This document shows, one piece after another, positions 24,773 through 33,190 of a stretch of DNA of 35,647 bases; position 1 is the first letter of the stretch, and each line of letters starts with the position of its first letter. The notes under the pieces were generated by a model, which worked only from the letters and a program-made list of their open reading frames with translations, was not told the DNA's origin and searched no databases. A program made the position numbers and the translations under genes. This stretch comes from a bacterium. Its GTDB lineage: Bacteria; Verrucomicrobiota; Verrucomicrobiia; Limisphaerales; J093. Location of the stretch: the NCBI GenBank assembly GCA_021780105.1, contig JAJXZJ010000062.1, positions 1-35,647 of the forward strand, written 5' to 3'.

Positions 24773-26683
24773 ATGAGAGAAGAATTTGAGAAATTGGCCG
24801 CCGCCGGAAAAATCAGCCACAAACACCTTGCCCCGTTGTTGACGCTGGTGGAGTGCGGTTTCTGCCAGCATCGGAGCTGGGGCTTCGGCCAGATCAAGCA
24901 GGTGGACACGGTTTTCGGCCGTTTCCATATTGATTTCCAGGGCAAGCCCGATCATTCGATGGACCTGACGTTTGCGGCTGAATCGCTGCGGCCGATCCCG
25001 CGCGAACACATCCTCGCCCGCAAGGCGCTGGACCTCGAAGGCATCCGGCAAATGGCCGCTCTCCATCACCTCGACCTCATTCGGCTGGTCCTTCAGAGTT
25101 ACGGCGGCCAGGCCACGGCGGAGCAGATACAAAAAAACCTCGTGCCCGATGTGATCAGCTCCGACTGGAAGAAATGGTGGGACGCCGCCAAGCATGAGAT
25201 GAAGAAGGACGGGCACTTCCAACTGCCGGCGAAAAAGAGCGAGCCGGTCGTGTTCCAGACCACCGAGGTGTCGCTCAAAGACCGTTTGATGGGCGACTTC
25301 AACGCCGCGAAAGGTCTCAAGGCGCGCTTGGTGGCCGCCAGCGAGCTGTTGAAAAACCTGGCTGACGTTCCGGACAAAGCCGCCGCGGTCGGGAACGCCA
25401 TGACCCTGCTCAACACGGAAATTCAATCCCACCAGCGCACCATGCCCGCGCTGGCGCTGGAGGCGGTCTGGATGCGCGACGATTTGCGCGCCGCCGGGGG
25501 CCTGCCGCCTGCGACGGAAGGCGAACTGGACGAGGCGGCCGTGTGGGCGCAGGTGGACAACCTGGGCAAGATGCTGGAAGCCGTGCCCGCCGCCAAATAT
25601 CGCCGCGCCTTGCAGTCGTTCAAGGTCCACCGGCCGGCGATCTGGCATGAGGCGCTGCTGGCCATTCTCAATTTCGCCAGCACGAAACTCTGCGGCGAGT
25701 GCGTTCACCTGCTGGTGGAAGGCGGCAAACTCGACGCCCTCAAGAGCACCCTCGTTCGCATGATCAGCCAGCACACCGCTGGCAGCGAACTTCTCCTCTG
25801 GCTGGCGCGGGACCGTTCCGACAGCTTTGCCGACATCCTCGGTCCGGAAGTGTTCCGCGCCATGCTCACCGCGATGGAGCGCGACCAGTTCAACGAGAAG
25901 AAGTCGAACCACCTCCGTGATTACATTCTGGACGACCAGGAATTGCTGGTTCAGTTGATCGAGTCGGCGGACATCGAAGTCATCCGCGACCTCACCCGCG
26001 CGCTGCAACTTTCGCCGAGCTTCGACGACATGGACAAGCGGTCGCTGCTGGCCCGGATCGTCAAGAATTTCCCGGTCATCCAGAGCATGATCACCGGCGA
26101 ACACACGCGGCAGGACAATTCGCTCATGGTGTCATGGCCCAGCCTCGAACGCCGCAAGCTGGAATACGACGAACTGGTGCAGAAAAAAGTGCCGGCCAAC
26201 TCGCGCGACATCGCCATCGCCCGCAGCTACGGCGACCTCAGCGAGAATCACGAATACAAGGCCGCCAAGGAGGCGCACCGGTTGCTCATGCTGCGGAAGA
26301 GTGAACTGGAGGATGAGCTGGCCCGGGCGCGCGGCACCGATTTTGCCAATCCGCGCACCGACGTGGTCACCATCGGCACGCATGTGGTCCTCACGGATTT
26401 GGGCCGGAACCGAAGCGAGCAGTTCAACATCCTTGGCGCTTGGGACTTCGACGAAACCCAACACATCATCAGCTACCTCAGTCCCATTGCGCAGGCGTTG
26501 CTGAGCAAATCGGTCGGCGAGGAGGTCCAGTTCGAATTGAACGGTGAAACCAACCGGTACCGCATCGAGGCGATCACCGCCTGCGATCCCGCAGTGCTGC
26601 CGCTGGCCAGGCATCCCGTCTCCGCGCCAGCGCCCGCCGCTCCACTGGCGGCGGGAACCGACTCCGGTCCAGCCGCGCTCTAG
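24773..26683 (+). CDS. greA: Long PVC-type GreA transcription elongation factor
   Basis: About 636 residues, four times the size of E. coli GreA. The last 160 residues are a GreA: a coiled-coil arm with ARSYGDLSENHEYKAAKE (tip acids Asp488 and Glu491), then a C-terminal FKBP-like domain (VTIGTHVVLTDLG ... YLSPIAQALLSKSVGEEVQF). GreA rescues backtracked RNA polymerase by stimulating transcript cleavage. The remaining 460 N-terminal residues are mostly helical and begin with a small domain (CQHRSWGFGQIKQVDTVFGRFHIDF). Chlamydial GreA proteins are also about 700 residues, so this fits a PVC lineage trait. ATG 24773 is preferred for its GGAAA and leader; ATG 24755 adds six residues. A short Pro/Ala tail follows the FKBP-like domain. 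It converges with the hydrolase gene at 26700. Confidence 0.9.
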   Translation: MREEFEKLAAAGKISHKHLAPLLTLVECGFCQHRSWGFGQIKQVDTVFGRFHIDFQGKPDHSMDLTFAAESLRPIPREHILARKALDLEGIRQMAALHHLDLIRLVLQSYGGQATAEQIQKNLVPDVISSDWKKWWDAAKHEMKKDGHFQLPAKKSEPVVFQTTEVSLKDRLMGDFNAAKGLKARLVAASELLKNLADVPDKAAAVGNAMTLLNTEIQSHQRTMPALALEAVWMRDDLRAAGGLPPATEGELDEAAVWAQVDNLGKMLEAVPAAKYRRALQSFKVHRPAIWHEALLAILNFASTKLCGECVHLLVEGGKLDALKSTLVRMISQHTAGSELLLWLARDRSDSFADILGPEVFRAMLTAMERDQFNEKKSNHLRDYILDDQELLVQLIESADIEVIRDLTRALQLSPSFDDMDKRSLLARIVKNFPVIQSMITGEHTRQDNSLMVSWPSLERRKLEYDELVQKKVPANSRDIAIARSYGDLSENHEYKAAKEAHRLLMLRKSELEDELARARGTDFANPRTDVVTIGTHVVLTDLGRNRSEQFNILGAWDFDETQHIISYLSPIAQALLSKSVGEEVQFELNGETNRYRIEAITACDPAVLPLARHPVSAPAPAAPLAAGTDSGPAAL

Positions 26684-26699
26684 CCGGCTGCCGGCACGC

Positions 26700-27620
26700 T
26701 CAGTTCGGCAGCTTCAACAGGCCCAGCCCGCGCATCCAGCGGGCGGCGCGACGCGGCCATGTGGTGACGGCGTCCTTCGACGGGCGCAGGCCATAGCCGT
26801 GGCCGCCGGTCGGGTAGAGATGCAACTCCGCGGGCACCTTCGCCTGTTTCAGCGCCAGATAATAAAACAGGCTGTTCTCGCAGCGTATCGGATCATCCTC
26901 CGTTTGCACCAGGAAGGTCGGCGGCGTGTTCGCGGTCACCGTCAATTCGGGTGAAACCTTGTCGCCCTCCTTTTCCATGGTGAGGTACGCGGGATAAATC
27001 AACATGGCGAAATCCGGCCGGCAGCTTGTCTGGTCGGCTGCATCCACCGGTTCGTAGGTCCGCCGCCCAAAGTTGCAGCTTGCCGCGGCGGAAAGGTGGC
27101 CGCCGGCGGAGAAGCCCATGATGCCGACGCGCTGCGGGTTGACGCCCCATTCCGCGGCGTGTTGACGCACCAGGCCGATGGCCCGTTGCGCGTCCTGTAG
27201 TGGCGCGGCATAGCGCTCGCGGTCCTTGCGCGCCGGCACGCGGTATTTCAGCAGCACCGCGTTCACGCCGATGGAATTCAGCCACTCGGCAACTTCCGTG
27301 CCCTCGAGATCCATCGCCAGGATGTAATACCCGCCGCCGGGACAGACGACGACCGCGGCGCCGGTGTTATGGTCGCGCGGCGCGGGATACAACGTGATCG
27401 TCGGTTGCGACACGTTGCCCAGCCGGATGACCGGTTTGCCGGCGACGAGCCCGTCGCTGGGCTTGGTGGTGTCTTTCTCAGGCCCGATATCGCCCTTGTC
27501 GCCGGGTGCGGTGCCGGGCCAGAGCGAAATTGGCGGCTGCGGCTCGGCGCGCAGCGATGGCATGAGCGGCATGACGGCCGGGAGGATGACGGCGGACAGA
27601 ACCAGGGGCAATAACTTCAT
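26700..27620 (-). CDS. Secreted alpha/beta hydrolase (esterase-like)
   Basis: About 306 residues with a signal peptide (LLPLVLSAVILPAVMPLMPSLRAEP). The fold is an esterase/lipase-type alpha/beta hydrolase of the group often annotated acetyl-xylan esterase or BD-FAE-like. Seen: the PGGGYY oxyanion region (about 94-99), nucleophile elbow GFSAGG with Ser171, an acid in TEDDP (242 or 243), and His274 in GGHGYG. The opening ISLWPGTAPGD is common to PVC members. It may deacetylate plant glycans, in keeping with nearby glycosidases, but the substrate is not determinable. ATG 27620 precedes the signal directly. The pseudopilin gene lies 85 bases upstream on the same strand. Confidence 0.87.
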   Translation of the reverse strand: MKLLPLVLSAVILPAVMPLMPSLRAEPQPPISLWPGTAPGDKGDIGPEKDTTKPSDGLVAGKPVIRLGNVSQPTITLYPAPRDHNTGAAVVVCPGGGYYILAMDLEGTEVAEWLNSIGVNAVLLKYRVPARKDRERYAAPLQDAQRAIGLVRQHAAEWGVNPQRVGIMGFSAGGHLSAAASCNFGRRTYEPVDAADQTSCRPDFAMLIYPAYLTMEKEGDKVSPELTVTANTPPTFLVQTEDDPIRCENSLFYYLALKQAKVPAELHLYPTGGHGYGLRPSKDAVTTWPRRAARWMRGLGLLKLPN

Positions 27621-27705
27621 GCCCGTGATGAAAGCGCGCCCTGGGCGGTCAGGCAAAAGAAAACCATCGCGGTGATTCCGGGTGATCGGCGCTGGAACGC
27701 AACGA

Positions 27706-28617
27706 CTAAGGCCCGTTTTGGTAAGGTCCCACCCCTTTGATCTTTTCGGCGGTGCGCGCCATCAGCCACGCGTAATCTATCTTTCCCTGCGGATCGAGGG
27801 CCGGCCAGCCGCCGTAACCGAGGGTGGTCACTTTGACCTTGGTTTTGCTGCTGAGCCACTTATGCGGTTCGGAGTGGCCATCGGCAAACGCCACGGCACA
27901 GCCGCCATTGTGCATGGAACCAGGCAGATCGCCCCAGGTGGATGCGCCGTCGGGGTTGTTGGCGAAATACCCGTCGTTGATGCTGTCGGGATGCTCGTCA
28001 ATGAAGACAAAGGTTTTGGACGGCTGGCTGACGTCGGTCGTGTAAAGGTATTGCTTGTAGCTGCTGTTGACCCAGTTGATGCCTTGAGCCGTGCTGTCCC
28101 CGCCCTCGCCGATGGAGAAAATACCAAAGGCAGCATTCATCGAGTAACTCCGGACCCGGTAGCTCCAGCTCTTGGCCTTTTGCACTGCACTGAGGTAATG
28201 GTCCGCCGGGCAGCGGTAGATGTCCGGCCCCGTCATGGCGTAGGGAGCCAGCTTGCTGATGCGGATGAGGTTGATGTTCGTGTTGTCGGTGTCCGGCGCC
28301 GAGGCGGAGGCACCCCAGGTCATCACGTTGTTGACCCAGTTCTGACCCAGGAGATCCGGGTTGCGGGAGGCGTTGGAGTTTTCCGTCTCAGTGACGCCGA
28401 AGTTGTTGACCACGTGCTCGCGGTTGTCGCCGGCATACATGATCCAGGCAAGCTGGAGCTGCTTGGTGTTGCTGAGGCATTTGATCTGCTGCGCCTTGGC
28501 CTTGGCCTTGCTCAGAGCCGGCAGGAGCATCCCGGCGAGAATCGCAATGATCGCAATGACCACCAGCAACTCGATGAGCGTAAACCCGTGCGCACGTCGG
28601 TTCATTTTGCTTTTCAT
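27706..28617 (-). CDS. Pseudopilin with prepilin signal and H-x9-DG ending
   Basis: 303 residues. The N-terminus carries a class III prepilin signal: RRAHG, cleaved before [24 protein letters not shown], with Glu at mature position 5. A long helix follows ([30 protein letters not shown]), then a beta-rich head with RCPADHYLS and [10 protein letters not shown]. His-x9-Asp-Gly ([13 protein letters not shown]) comes near the end. Such proteins are abundant in Verrucomicrobia and are thought to be minor pseudopilins processed by a prepilin peptidase and methylated; their individual partners are unknown. No secretion or pilus motor gene is nearby, which is usual for these dispersed paralogues. ATG 28617 or 28605 could start it. 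A good promoter lies 20 bases upstream. Confidence 0.92.
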   Translation of the reverse strand: MKSKMNRRAHGFTLIELLVVIAIIAILAGMLLPALSKAKAKAQQIKCLSNTKQLQLAWIMYAGDNREHVVNNFGVTETENSNASRNPDLLGQNWVNNVMTWGASASAPDTDNTNINLIRISKLAPYAMTGPDIYRCPADHYLSAVQKAKSWSYRVRSYSMNAAFGIFSIGEGGDSTAQGINWVNSSYKQYLYTTDVSQPSKTFVFIDEHPDSINDGYFANNPDGASTWGDLPGSMHNGGCAVAFADGHSEPHKWLSSKTKVKVTTLGYGGWPALDPQGKIDYAWLMARTAEKIKGVGPYQNGP

Positions 28618-28636
28618 ACGCGCTTATTGGTTGGTC

Positions 28637-28664
28637 ATCCTAGACTTGCCGCCCGTTCCGTCAA
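28637..28664 (-). promoter_or_regulatory. Sigma70-type promoter of the pseudopilin gene
   Basis: Read on the minus strand: TTGACG (28664-28659), 16 bases, then TAGGAT (28642-28637). The -10 box ends 19 bases before ATG 28617. Both boxes match the consensus well; no experimental support is implied. Confidence 0.45.
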
Positions 28665-28714
28665 CTGTGCGTTTCCCCTCACAGTAGTGGCTGGCGCGTG
28701 GATGTGGAAAGAGC

Positions 28715-30880
28715 TTAAGGCGGGGTTGGCGCCGGCAGCGGCGTCGGCCGGCACTTCGCGTGGCTGGCTTCGTTGACCCACGCCGCATCGCCGTAAAGGC
28801 CGACACGCCGGAGGTCCAACGGATGGAAGCCGAGCGAACGTGCCGGCGAGCCAGGTTTCAGGCGGAAATCGGCGGCAGTGGGATTGACGAATTGCGGGTC
28901 GGCGATGAGCGAGTGCTGATCGAGGCCGAGCGCCTGCCATGCGGCGAAAGTGCGATGGTAGAAACGCAGTTGTCCGGCGCCGGCCGTGTCCCAGTAAACG
29001 TTGTCGTCCCAATCGCCGGGCGTTTCTTTGGCGGCGAGGCGCTCGTTGAGTGAGCGCTCGCCGTAGGGAACGAGCAGAGCGCCCTCCGTCAGGTACACGA
29101 TGTTCCGGCGGAACGCGCAGGGCCGGCGTTCGTGGAACGGCCACAGCGCGTCGTTCACCGAGAGGGCGAAGATGTTGTTGCGGATGACGTGTTCGTACCC
29201 GCCGTTGTTGAACATCAGCCCGCCGCTGAGCGTGTTGTAAACGAGGTTGCTTTCGACCAGATAATTTCCGCACTGCGCGTCCAGATAAATGCCCCAGCCG
29301 AACGCCGGATGCGCATAGGGCCAGATGTCGTGGAAAACGTTGTTGCGGATGACGCAGCCGGGCGACACACCCAGGCAGTAGATCAAACCCGCGTCGCTCA
29401 ACACGCCATGCACCAGATCGTGAACGTGGTTGAATTCGATCACCACGTCGTGGGTGCGGTTCGTCTCCAAACCCCAGTTCCAGCCGATGCTCAACCCGGA
29501 GTAAAGCAGGTCGTGAATGTCGTTGTGCGAAATCCGGTCGTGGCTGCTTTGCGCCACCCAGATGCCCACGCCGGCGGGATAGACATGGCCGCCGTCGTAA
29601 ATGTGGTTGTTGTCCACAAGCACGCGCTGTGATTCGGCCGCGTCGGTTTTCGCCATCGTCGCTTCGCCGACGCGGATGCCGCCGGCGCCGAGATCAAACA
29701 GCCGGTTGTGCTGGATGCGGCAATCCTTGCAGCCGCGGCGGAACCAGATGCCGTAGGTGCCCACGTGCGACACCTCGCAGTTCGTAAGCGCGCAGTCCCG
29801 CGCGCCGTCTGCCATCACGGCCGCCGGCACTTCCACCGCCGCCTGGGTGCTGCTGTTGCCGCGCGGATCGAGCACCCAGTCGTTGTGCCGGAATGTGAGT
29901 CCGCGCAGCGTGACGTGGTCCACCCAGCGGCCCGCGTCGGCGTCGCCGGCAAAATGCACCAACTCTGTCAACCGCGGCGCGATCACCTCCACCGTCTCAA
30001 TCCGTTCGCCCGGCAGCGGCCAGTAGCTCAACACGCCCGTGTCGCGGTTCAGATACCATTCACCCGGCTGGTCGAGCAGTTCGCGCGCGTTTTCCACGTA
30101 ATACCGCTGGTTCGTCTCCCAATAACCGATGCTCCACCATTCCTTCAGCGGCGCCGCAAAGTGGACGATGTTCGACGCGGCGTCCACCGATTGAACCGGA
30201 TGAGTCGAAGTCTCCCACGAGTGCATGAGGATGACGTTCACGTCGCCCAGCCGCGCCCAAGGCCTCAGGTCGCCCGGCGCAAACTGGAACTGGTCCCGCG
30301 CCACGGCATGGCCGCTGCTCGGATCCTTTGGCCCCGGCACCAATGCGGCGATGCGGAAATAGCCGGTGTTCGGACTGCGCGCCCGCTGCCGCCGCTGGCC
30401 GTTCACGAACAACTGGTGGAAATACCACTGGCCGGCTTTCACGTCGGGAACCTCCGTCTCCCAAAGCGGCCCGCGCTGGTGGAAGCCGCTGAGACGCCGG
30501 CCGCCGCTGAAGACCGGCCGTTCGTGGCGATACGCCGCGAACGTCACCGGCGCTTCCGCCGTGCCGGAATCTTCCGGCCCCAACGTAAACGGCTCCGCCA
30601 GCCAATACGTCCCTCCGCGGACCTGGACTGTCACGGAACCCCAATTGCCGGCTGCGGCCGCGCGGGCACGCCGAACCGCGTCGCGGGCGCCGGCCAGCGA
30701 GGCCAGCGGGCCGTCCGTGTGGGCGGCATCAGGCTTGATTCGTTGGCCGGACCAGGCGTCGTTGCCATCAGGCGCGACGTAGAGCTTCAACGGTTTTGCC
30801 GCCGCTGCCTCCGCCACCAGTCCTCCCATCGTGATGAACCAACCGGCAACGCCGAAAAGGATGAAACGTTTCATGCGCAT
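28715..30880 (-). CDS. Secreted right-handed parallel beta-helix protein, GH141-like
   Basis: About 721 residues. The signal peptide (RFILFGVAGWFITMGGLVAEAAAA) is followed by LYVAPDGNDAWSG and DGPLASLAGARDAVRRARA, the opening of a large PVC family of parallel beta-helix proteins. Repeated turns such as TNCEVSHVGTYGIWFRRG, VDNNHIYDGG and IRNNVFHDIW show the helix rungs (about 330-620). The overall pattern fits GH141, whose known members act on fucose- or xylose-containing plant glycans; related folds include pectate lyases and GH120. A catalytic pair cannot be assigned with confidence. Codons up to 30892 are open via a GTG, but ATG 30880 (or 30874) places the signal correctly. The protein ends in a Pro-rich tail. 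It is probably its own transcription unit. Confidence 0.8.
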   Translation of the reverse strand: MRMKRFILFGVAGWFITMGGLVAEAAAAKPLKLYVAPDGNDAWSGQRIKPDAAHTDGPLASLAGARDAVRRARAAAAGNWGSVTVQVRGGTYWLAEPFTLGPEDSGTAEAPVTFAAYRHERPVFSGGRRLSGFHQRGPLWETEVPDVKAGQWYFHQLFVNGQRRQRARSPNTGYFRIAALVPGPKDPSSGHAVARDQFQFAPGDLRPWARLGDVNVILMHSWETSTHPVQSVDAASNIVHFAAPLKEWWSIGYWETNQRYYVENARELLDQPGEWYLNRDTGVLSYWPLPGERIETVEVIAPRLTELVHFAGDADAGRWVDHVTLRGLTFRHNDWVLDPRGNSSTQAAVEVPAAVMADGARDCALTNCEVSHVGTYGIWFRRGCKDCRIQHNRLFDLGAGGIRVGEATMAKTDAAESQRVLVDNNHIYDGGHVYPAGVGIWVAQSSHDRISHNDIHDLLYSGLSIGWNWGLETNRTHDVVIEFNHVHDLVHGVLSDAGLIYCLGVSPGCVIRNNVFHDIWPYAHPAFGWGIYLDAQCGNYLVESNLVYNTLSGGLMFNNGGYEHVIRNNIFALSVNDALWPFHERRPCAFRRNIVYLTEGALLVPYGERSLNERLAAKETPGDWDDNVYWDTAGAGQLRFYHRTFAAWQALGLDQHSLIADPQFVNPTAADFRLKPGSPARSLGFHPLDLRRVGLYGDAAWVNEASHAKCRPTPLPAPTPP

Positions 30881-31084
30881 GGACACTTTCACTGCCGATG
30901 GTGGCAGTCTGGCACGCCATCACGGTTTTGGCGAGCCGTGAATGGAACCACCGGCGACGCGAAGGCTGTTGACACGCTCGCTTACCCGGAGGAGAGCCGA
31001 CAACGTCAACGGCTTCGCACACGGAAGCACAGATGCTACCGCTTCTGCCGCCTTCACAAGGCGGCACGCCGGGAAACCGGACAG

Positions 31085-32944
31085 CTACGGCATCGGCGTG
31101 TGGCGCAGTGTCAGTGTGGTTTGCTCCTCCACGGAGCCGCCGTTGAATTGCGTTGAACGCTCGTAGCTCTTGGTGGCGATGACCGCGCCGCCGACGGGCG
31201 TCCAGCCGGTGATTTGGAATACGGCTTCCGGCAGTGAGCCAGGGGGGGTGACGGCGGTTAATTCATCAGTATGGGCCGCGCCAAACTCCGGGTACCAGAA
31301 GTCCGGCATATCAACCCACACGCCGTCACAGATAACGTAAAAACCCTCATGAACCACGGGTAGAATGAAATCAACGCGGGCATCCTCGAACCGCCAGTGG
31401 TTGGTCGGCGCCCAGTTGCCGGGCACCATTTGCAGGTGTAGCCGGCAGTAGGGAATGCTGAAGGGCGCAGATGAGGGAGTTGTGGTGACCGGAGCGCACG
31501 GCGCAGGAATCAGAAACGGGACGGCCTCGGTGAATGCCAGCGTTCCCTGGCCGGTGAGGAACGAAATCGGGCTGCCCAATTGAAGGGTGACGTCAGCGTG
31601 GGTCCTGGATCGCTCGACTCCGGCGGTGGAGGTGTTGATCATCAGACTGTCAAAATCCATCTGGAACGTTCCACACCGCCGAATCGTGTCTTCCAAGTCC
31701 TGCCTGACGGCGGCGGTGAACGCGGGCGCCCACGGTTGCCAGCCCATGATCCGGCCCGCGTTGACCATTCGCAAAATCTGACCCAGATCGTGTTGCTGGC
31801 AGCGTTGGCCCTTGCGATTGATCGAGTTTTCAAAGGCGGCGACGACATAGTGGTTGGCCTGGGCGATGCCGTCGGCGAACCGGTCGGCAATGCCCTCGTC
31901 CTGCACACGGGCATACCAGTCCGCGTAGGTATGCGTTGCCAGTTCGAACAGCCCCTCGTCGGTCTCGGCCATGATCAACTCGGCGTCCACCGCCAGGTCC
32001 AGGAATTGCGACTCGGCGGCATACGTGTCGTCTTGGACGCTGCTCGCTCCCCGGCTTTGCCAGGACCGGCCCGAAACACCGCCGGCAGCGAATGCAATCA
32101 AGGCCACCTTTTGCTCGATCCGATCCTCCAAGCTGGTGGGCGGACGCTGTTGAAAGGCAGCGGCGTCGGCCGGCGCGGTCAACAACACCCCGAAGCCGCC
32201 GATGTCGTGGAGGTGAAAAACAAGCTGGTTGCCGGATATCCGGGTGGGGCAAGGGTGGAATTCGTCCCCCGTCACCTGGCAGGCGAAACCGAGCGAACCG
32301 CTCGGAAAGCCGCCGGGTCGGGTAACGGTCAAGGTAAGCTCGCCGATCAGTTCCGGATCCTCAGCCGTTAGATTGATGCCCGCCAGCAATGGGCAGCTTA
32401 CGGGCAGGCCGTTCACCTGGGTCGCCACGGTCAGCGTGACGCTTTCAAGGTCTTCGGGATTGTCCTTGGGAAACTGCAATTGATAGATGACGCCATCGGA
32501 ATTAGTCAAGGCGAGCGAACCACCCTCAAGGTCCACCTCGGCGGTGACGGTCACCCCGGCGTCCAAGCGCATCGTGGCATGGATGGGACTAGGAACTTCG
32601 TCGTCGGTTCCCGTCCGCACCCGATAGAACCGTTCCGGCGAAAATTCCGTTGTGAGGCCGACCTGAGCGAACGGATCAATAAGGTCAACCGCGTTGTCGG
32701 CCGCCTTCGCCGCCGCGAGATCCAGCCAGTGAGTGAAATCCGCCGATCCTTCCAGCACATAATTGGTGCCCGGCTGGGCTGAAACCCGAATCTGCGCCGC
32801 CCCGTCCGCCAAGGCGGAAACGGCATCGAGAACCGGCAGGGAACCAGCCAGGGCTGTTGGCAAACCGCCCCTTGCTTCGATCAGCAGCAAGAGCAAAACT
32901 CCCTGAATCACGACACTTAACCTACGTCTTATCAGTGGCTTCAT
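31085..32944 (-). CDS. Secreted hypothetical protein with N-terminal verrucomicrobial beta domain
   Basis: About 619 residues. I do not recognise the main part. A signal peptide (IRRRLSVVIQGVLLLLLIEARGG) is followed by a small domain (about 50-112: RVSAQPGTNYVLEGSADFTHWLDL ... ERFYRVR) of the type found across secreted verrucomicrobial proteins. A beta-rich region (about 115-260) is next, with alternating TVTAEVDLEGGSLAL-like strands. A helical middle (about 270-410) and a second beta-rich half complete it. Cysteines are few. Surface or periplasmic location is inferred. ATG 32944 is preferred to the upstream in-frame ATGs because the basic start of the signal follows immediately, and a strong promoter match lies just before it. 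The GC pattern is less biased than in neighbours, so recent acquisition is possible. Confidence 0.7.
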   Translation of the reverse strand: MKPLIRRRLSVVIQGVLLLLLIEARGGLPTALAGSLPVLDAVSALADGAAQIRVSAQPGTNYVLEGSADFTHWLDLAAAKAADNAVDLIDPFAQVGLTTEFSPERFYRVRTGTDDEVPSPIHATMRLDAGVTVTAEVDLEGGSLALTNSDGVIYQLQFPKDNPEDLESVTLTVATQVNGLPVSCPLLAGINLTAEDPELIGELTLTVTRPGGFPSGSLGFACQVTGDEFHPCPTRISGNQLVFHLHDIGGFGVLLTAPADAAAFQQRPPTSLEDRIEQKVALIAFAAGGVSGRSWQSRGASSVQDDTYAAESQFLDLAVDAELIMAETDEGLFELATHTYADWYARVQDEGIADRFADGIAQANHYVVAAFENSINRKGQRCQQHDLGQILRMVNAGRIMGWQPWAPAFTAAVRQDLEDTIRRCGTFQMDFDSLMINTSTAGVERSRTHADVTLQLGSPISFLTGQGTLAFTEAVPFLIPAPCAPVTTTPSSAPFSIPYCRLHLQMVPGNWAPTNHWRFEDARVDFILPVVHEGFYVICDGVWVDMPDFWYPEFGAAHTDELTAVTPPGSLPEAVFQITGWTPVGGAVIATKSYERSTQFNGGSVEEQTTLTLRHTPMP

Positions 32945-32963
32945 GCGAACCATCCCGTCGGGC

Positions 32964-32993
32964 AGCATAAGAGCCATCAGAGTCTGCTGTCAA
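32964..32993 (-). promoter_or_regulatory. Sigma70-type promoter of the secreted hypothetical gene
   Basis: Minus strand: TTGACA (32993-32988), 18 bases, then TATGCT (32969-32964), 20 bases before ATG 32944. The -35 box is a perfect consensus. Sequence match only. Confidence 0.5.
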
Positions 32994-33013
32994 CCGGCTT
33001 CATAATCGCCTTC

Positions 33014-33154
33014 CTAATTCGAATTGCGCTTGAAAAAGAGGCGCATCTCAATCTCACCGTCGTGCAAGCCGTATTGGCCTGACAGGATGAGCATGGTCGC
33101 CTTGAACTGGTCGCCGATCATTCGGCCGCGGTGGCCACCCGGCCACCCGCGCAT
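33014..33154 (-). pseudogene. 46-codon frame, possible C-terminal remnant of a lost gene
   Basis: Between the GDPD-like and secreted hypothetical genes, one frame reads from ATG 33154 to TAG at 33014. The second half (DQFKATMLILSGQYGLHDG, then EIEMRLFFKRNSN) looks like a genuine protein end, with alternating strands and good hydrophobic pattern, unlike a random frame. A stop lies five codons before the ATG, and no ribosome site is evident. It may be the leftover end of a deleted gene or a small expressed protein. I cannot name the family. Confidence 0.4.
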
Positions 33155-33190
33155 ATCCAGACACTACCGACAAACGCTTGCACACATTGA

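Noticed and set aside
24757..24945. N-terminal extension of RsmB on the minus strand
   Set aside because: Lies antisense to the conserved start of GreA and shows no NusB-like sequence.
30881..31084. TTGACA near 31000 on the plus strand as a promoter
   Set aside because: No suitable -10 box follows and no plus-strand gene starts nearby; the 204-base spacer holds nothing else I can support.
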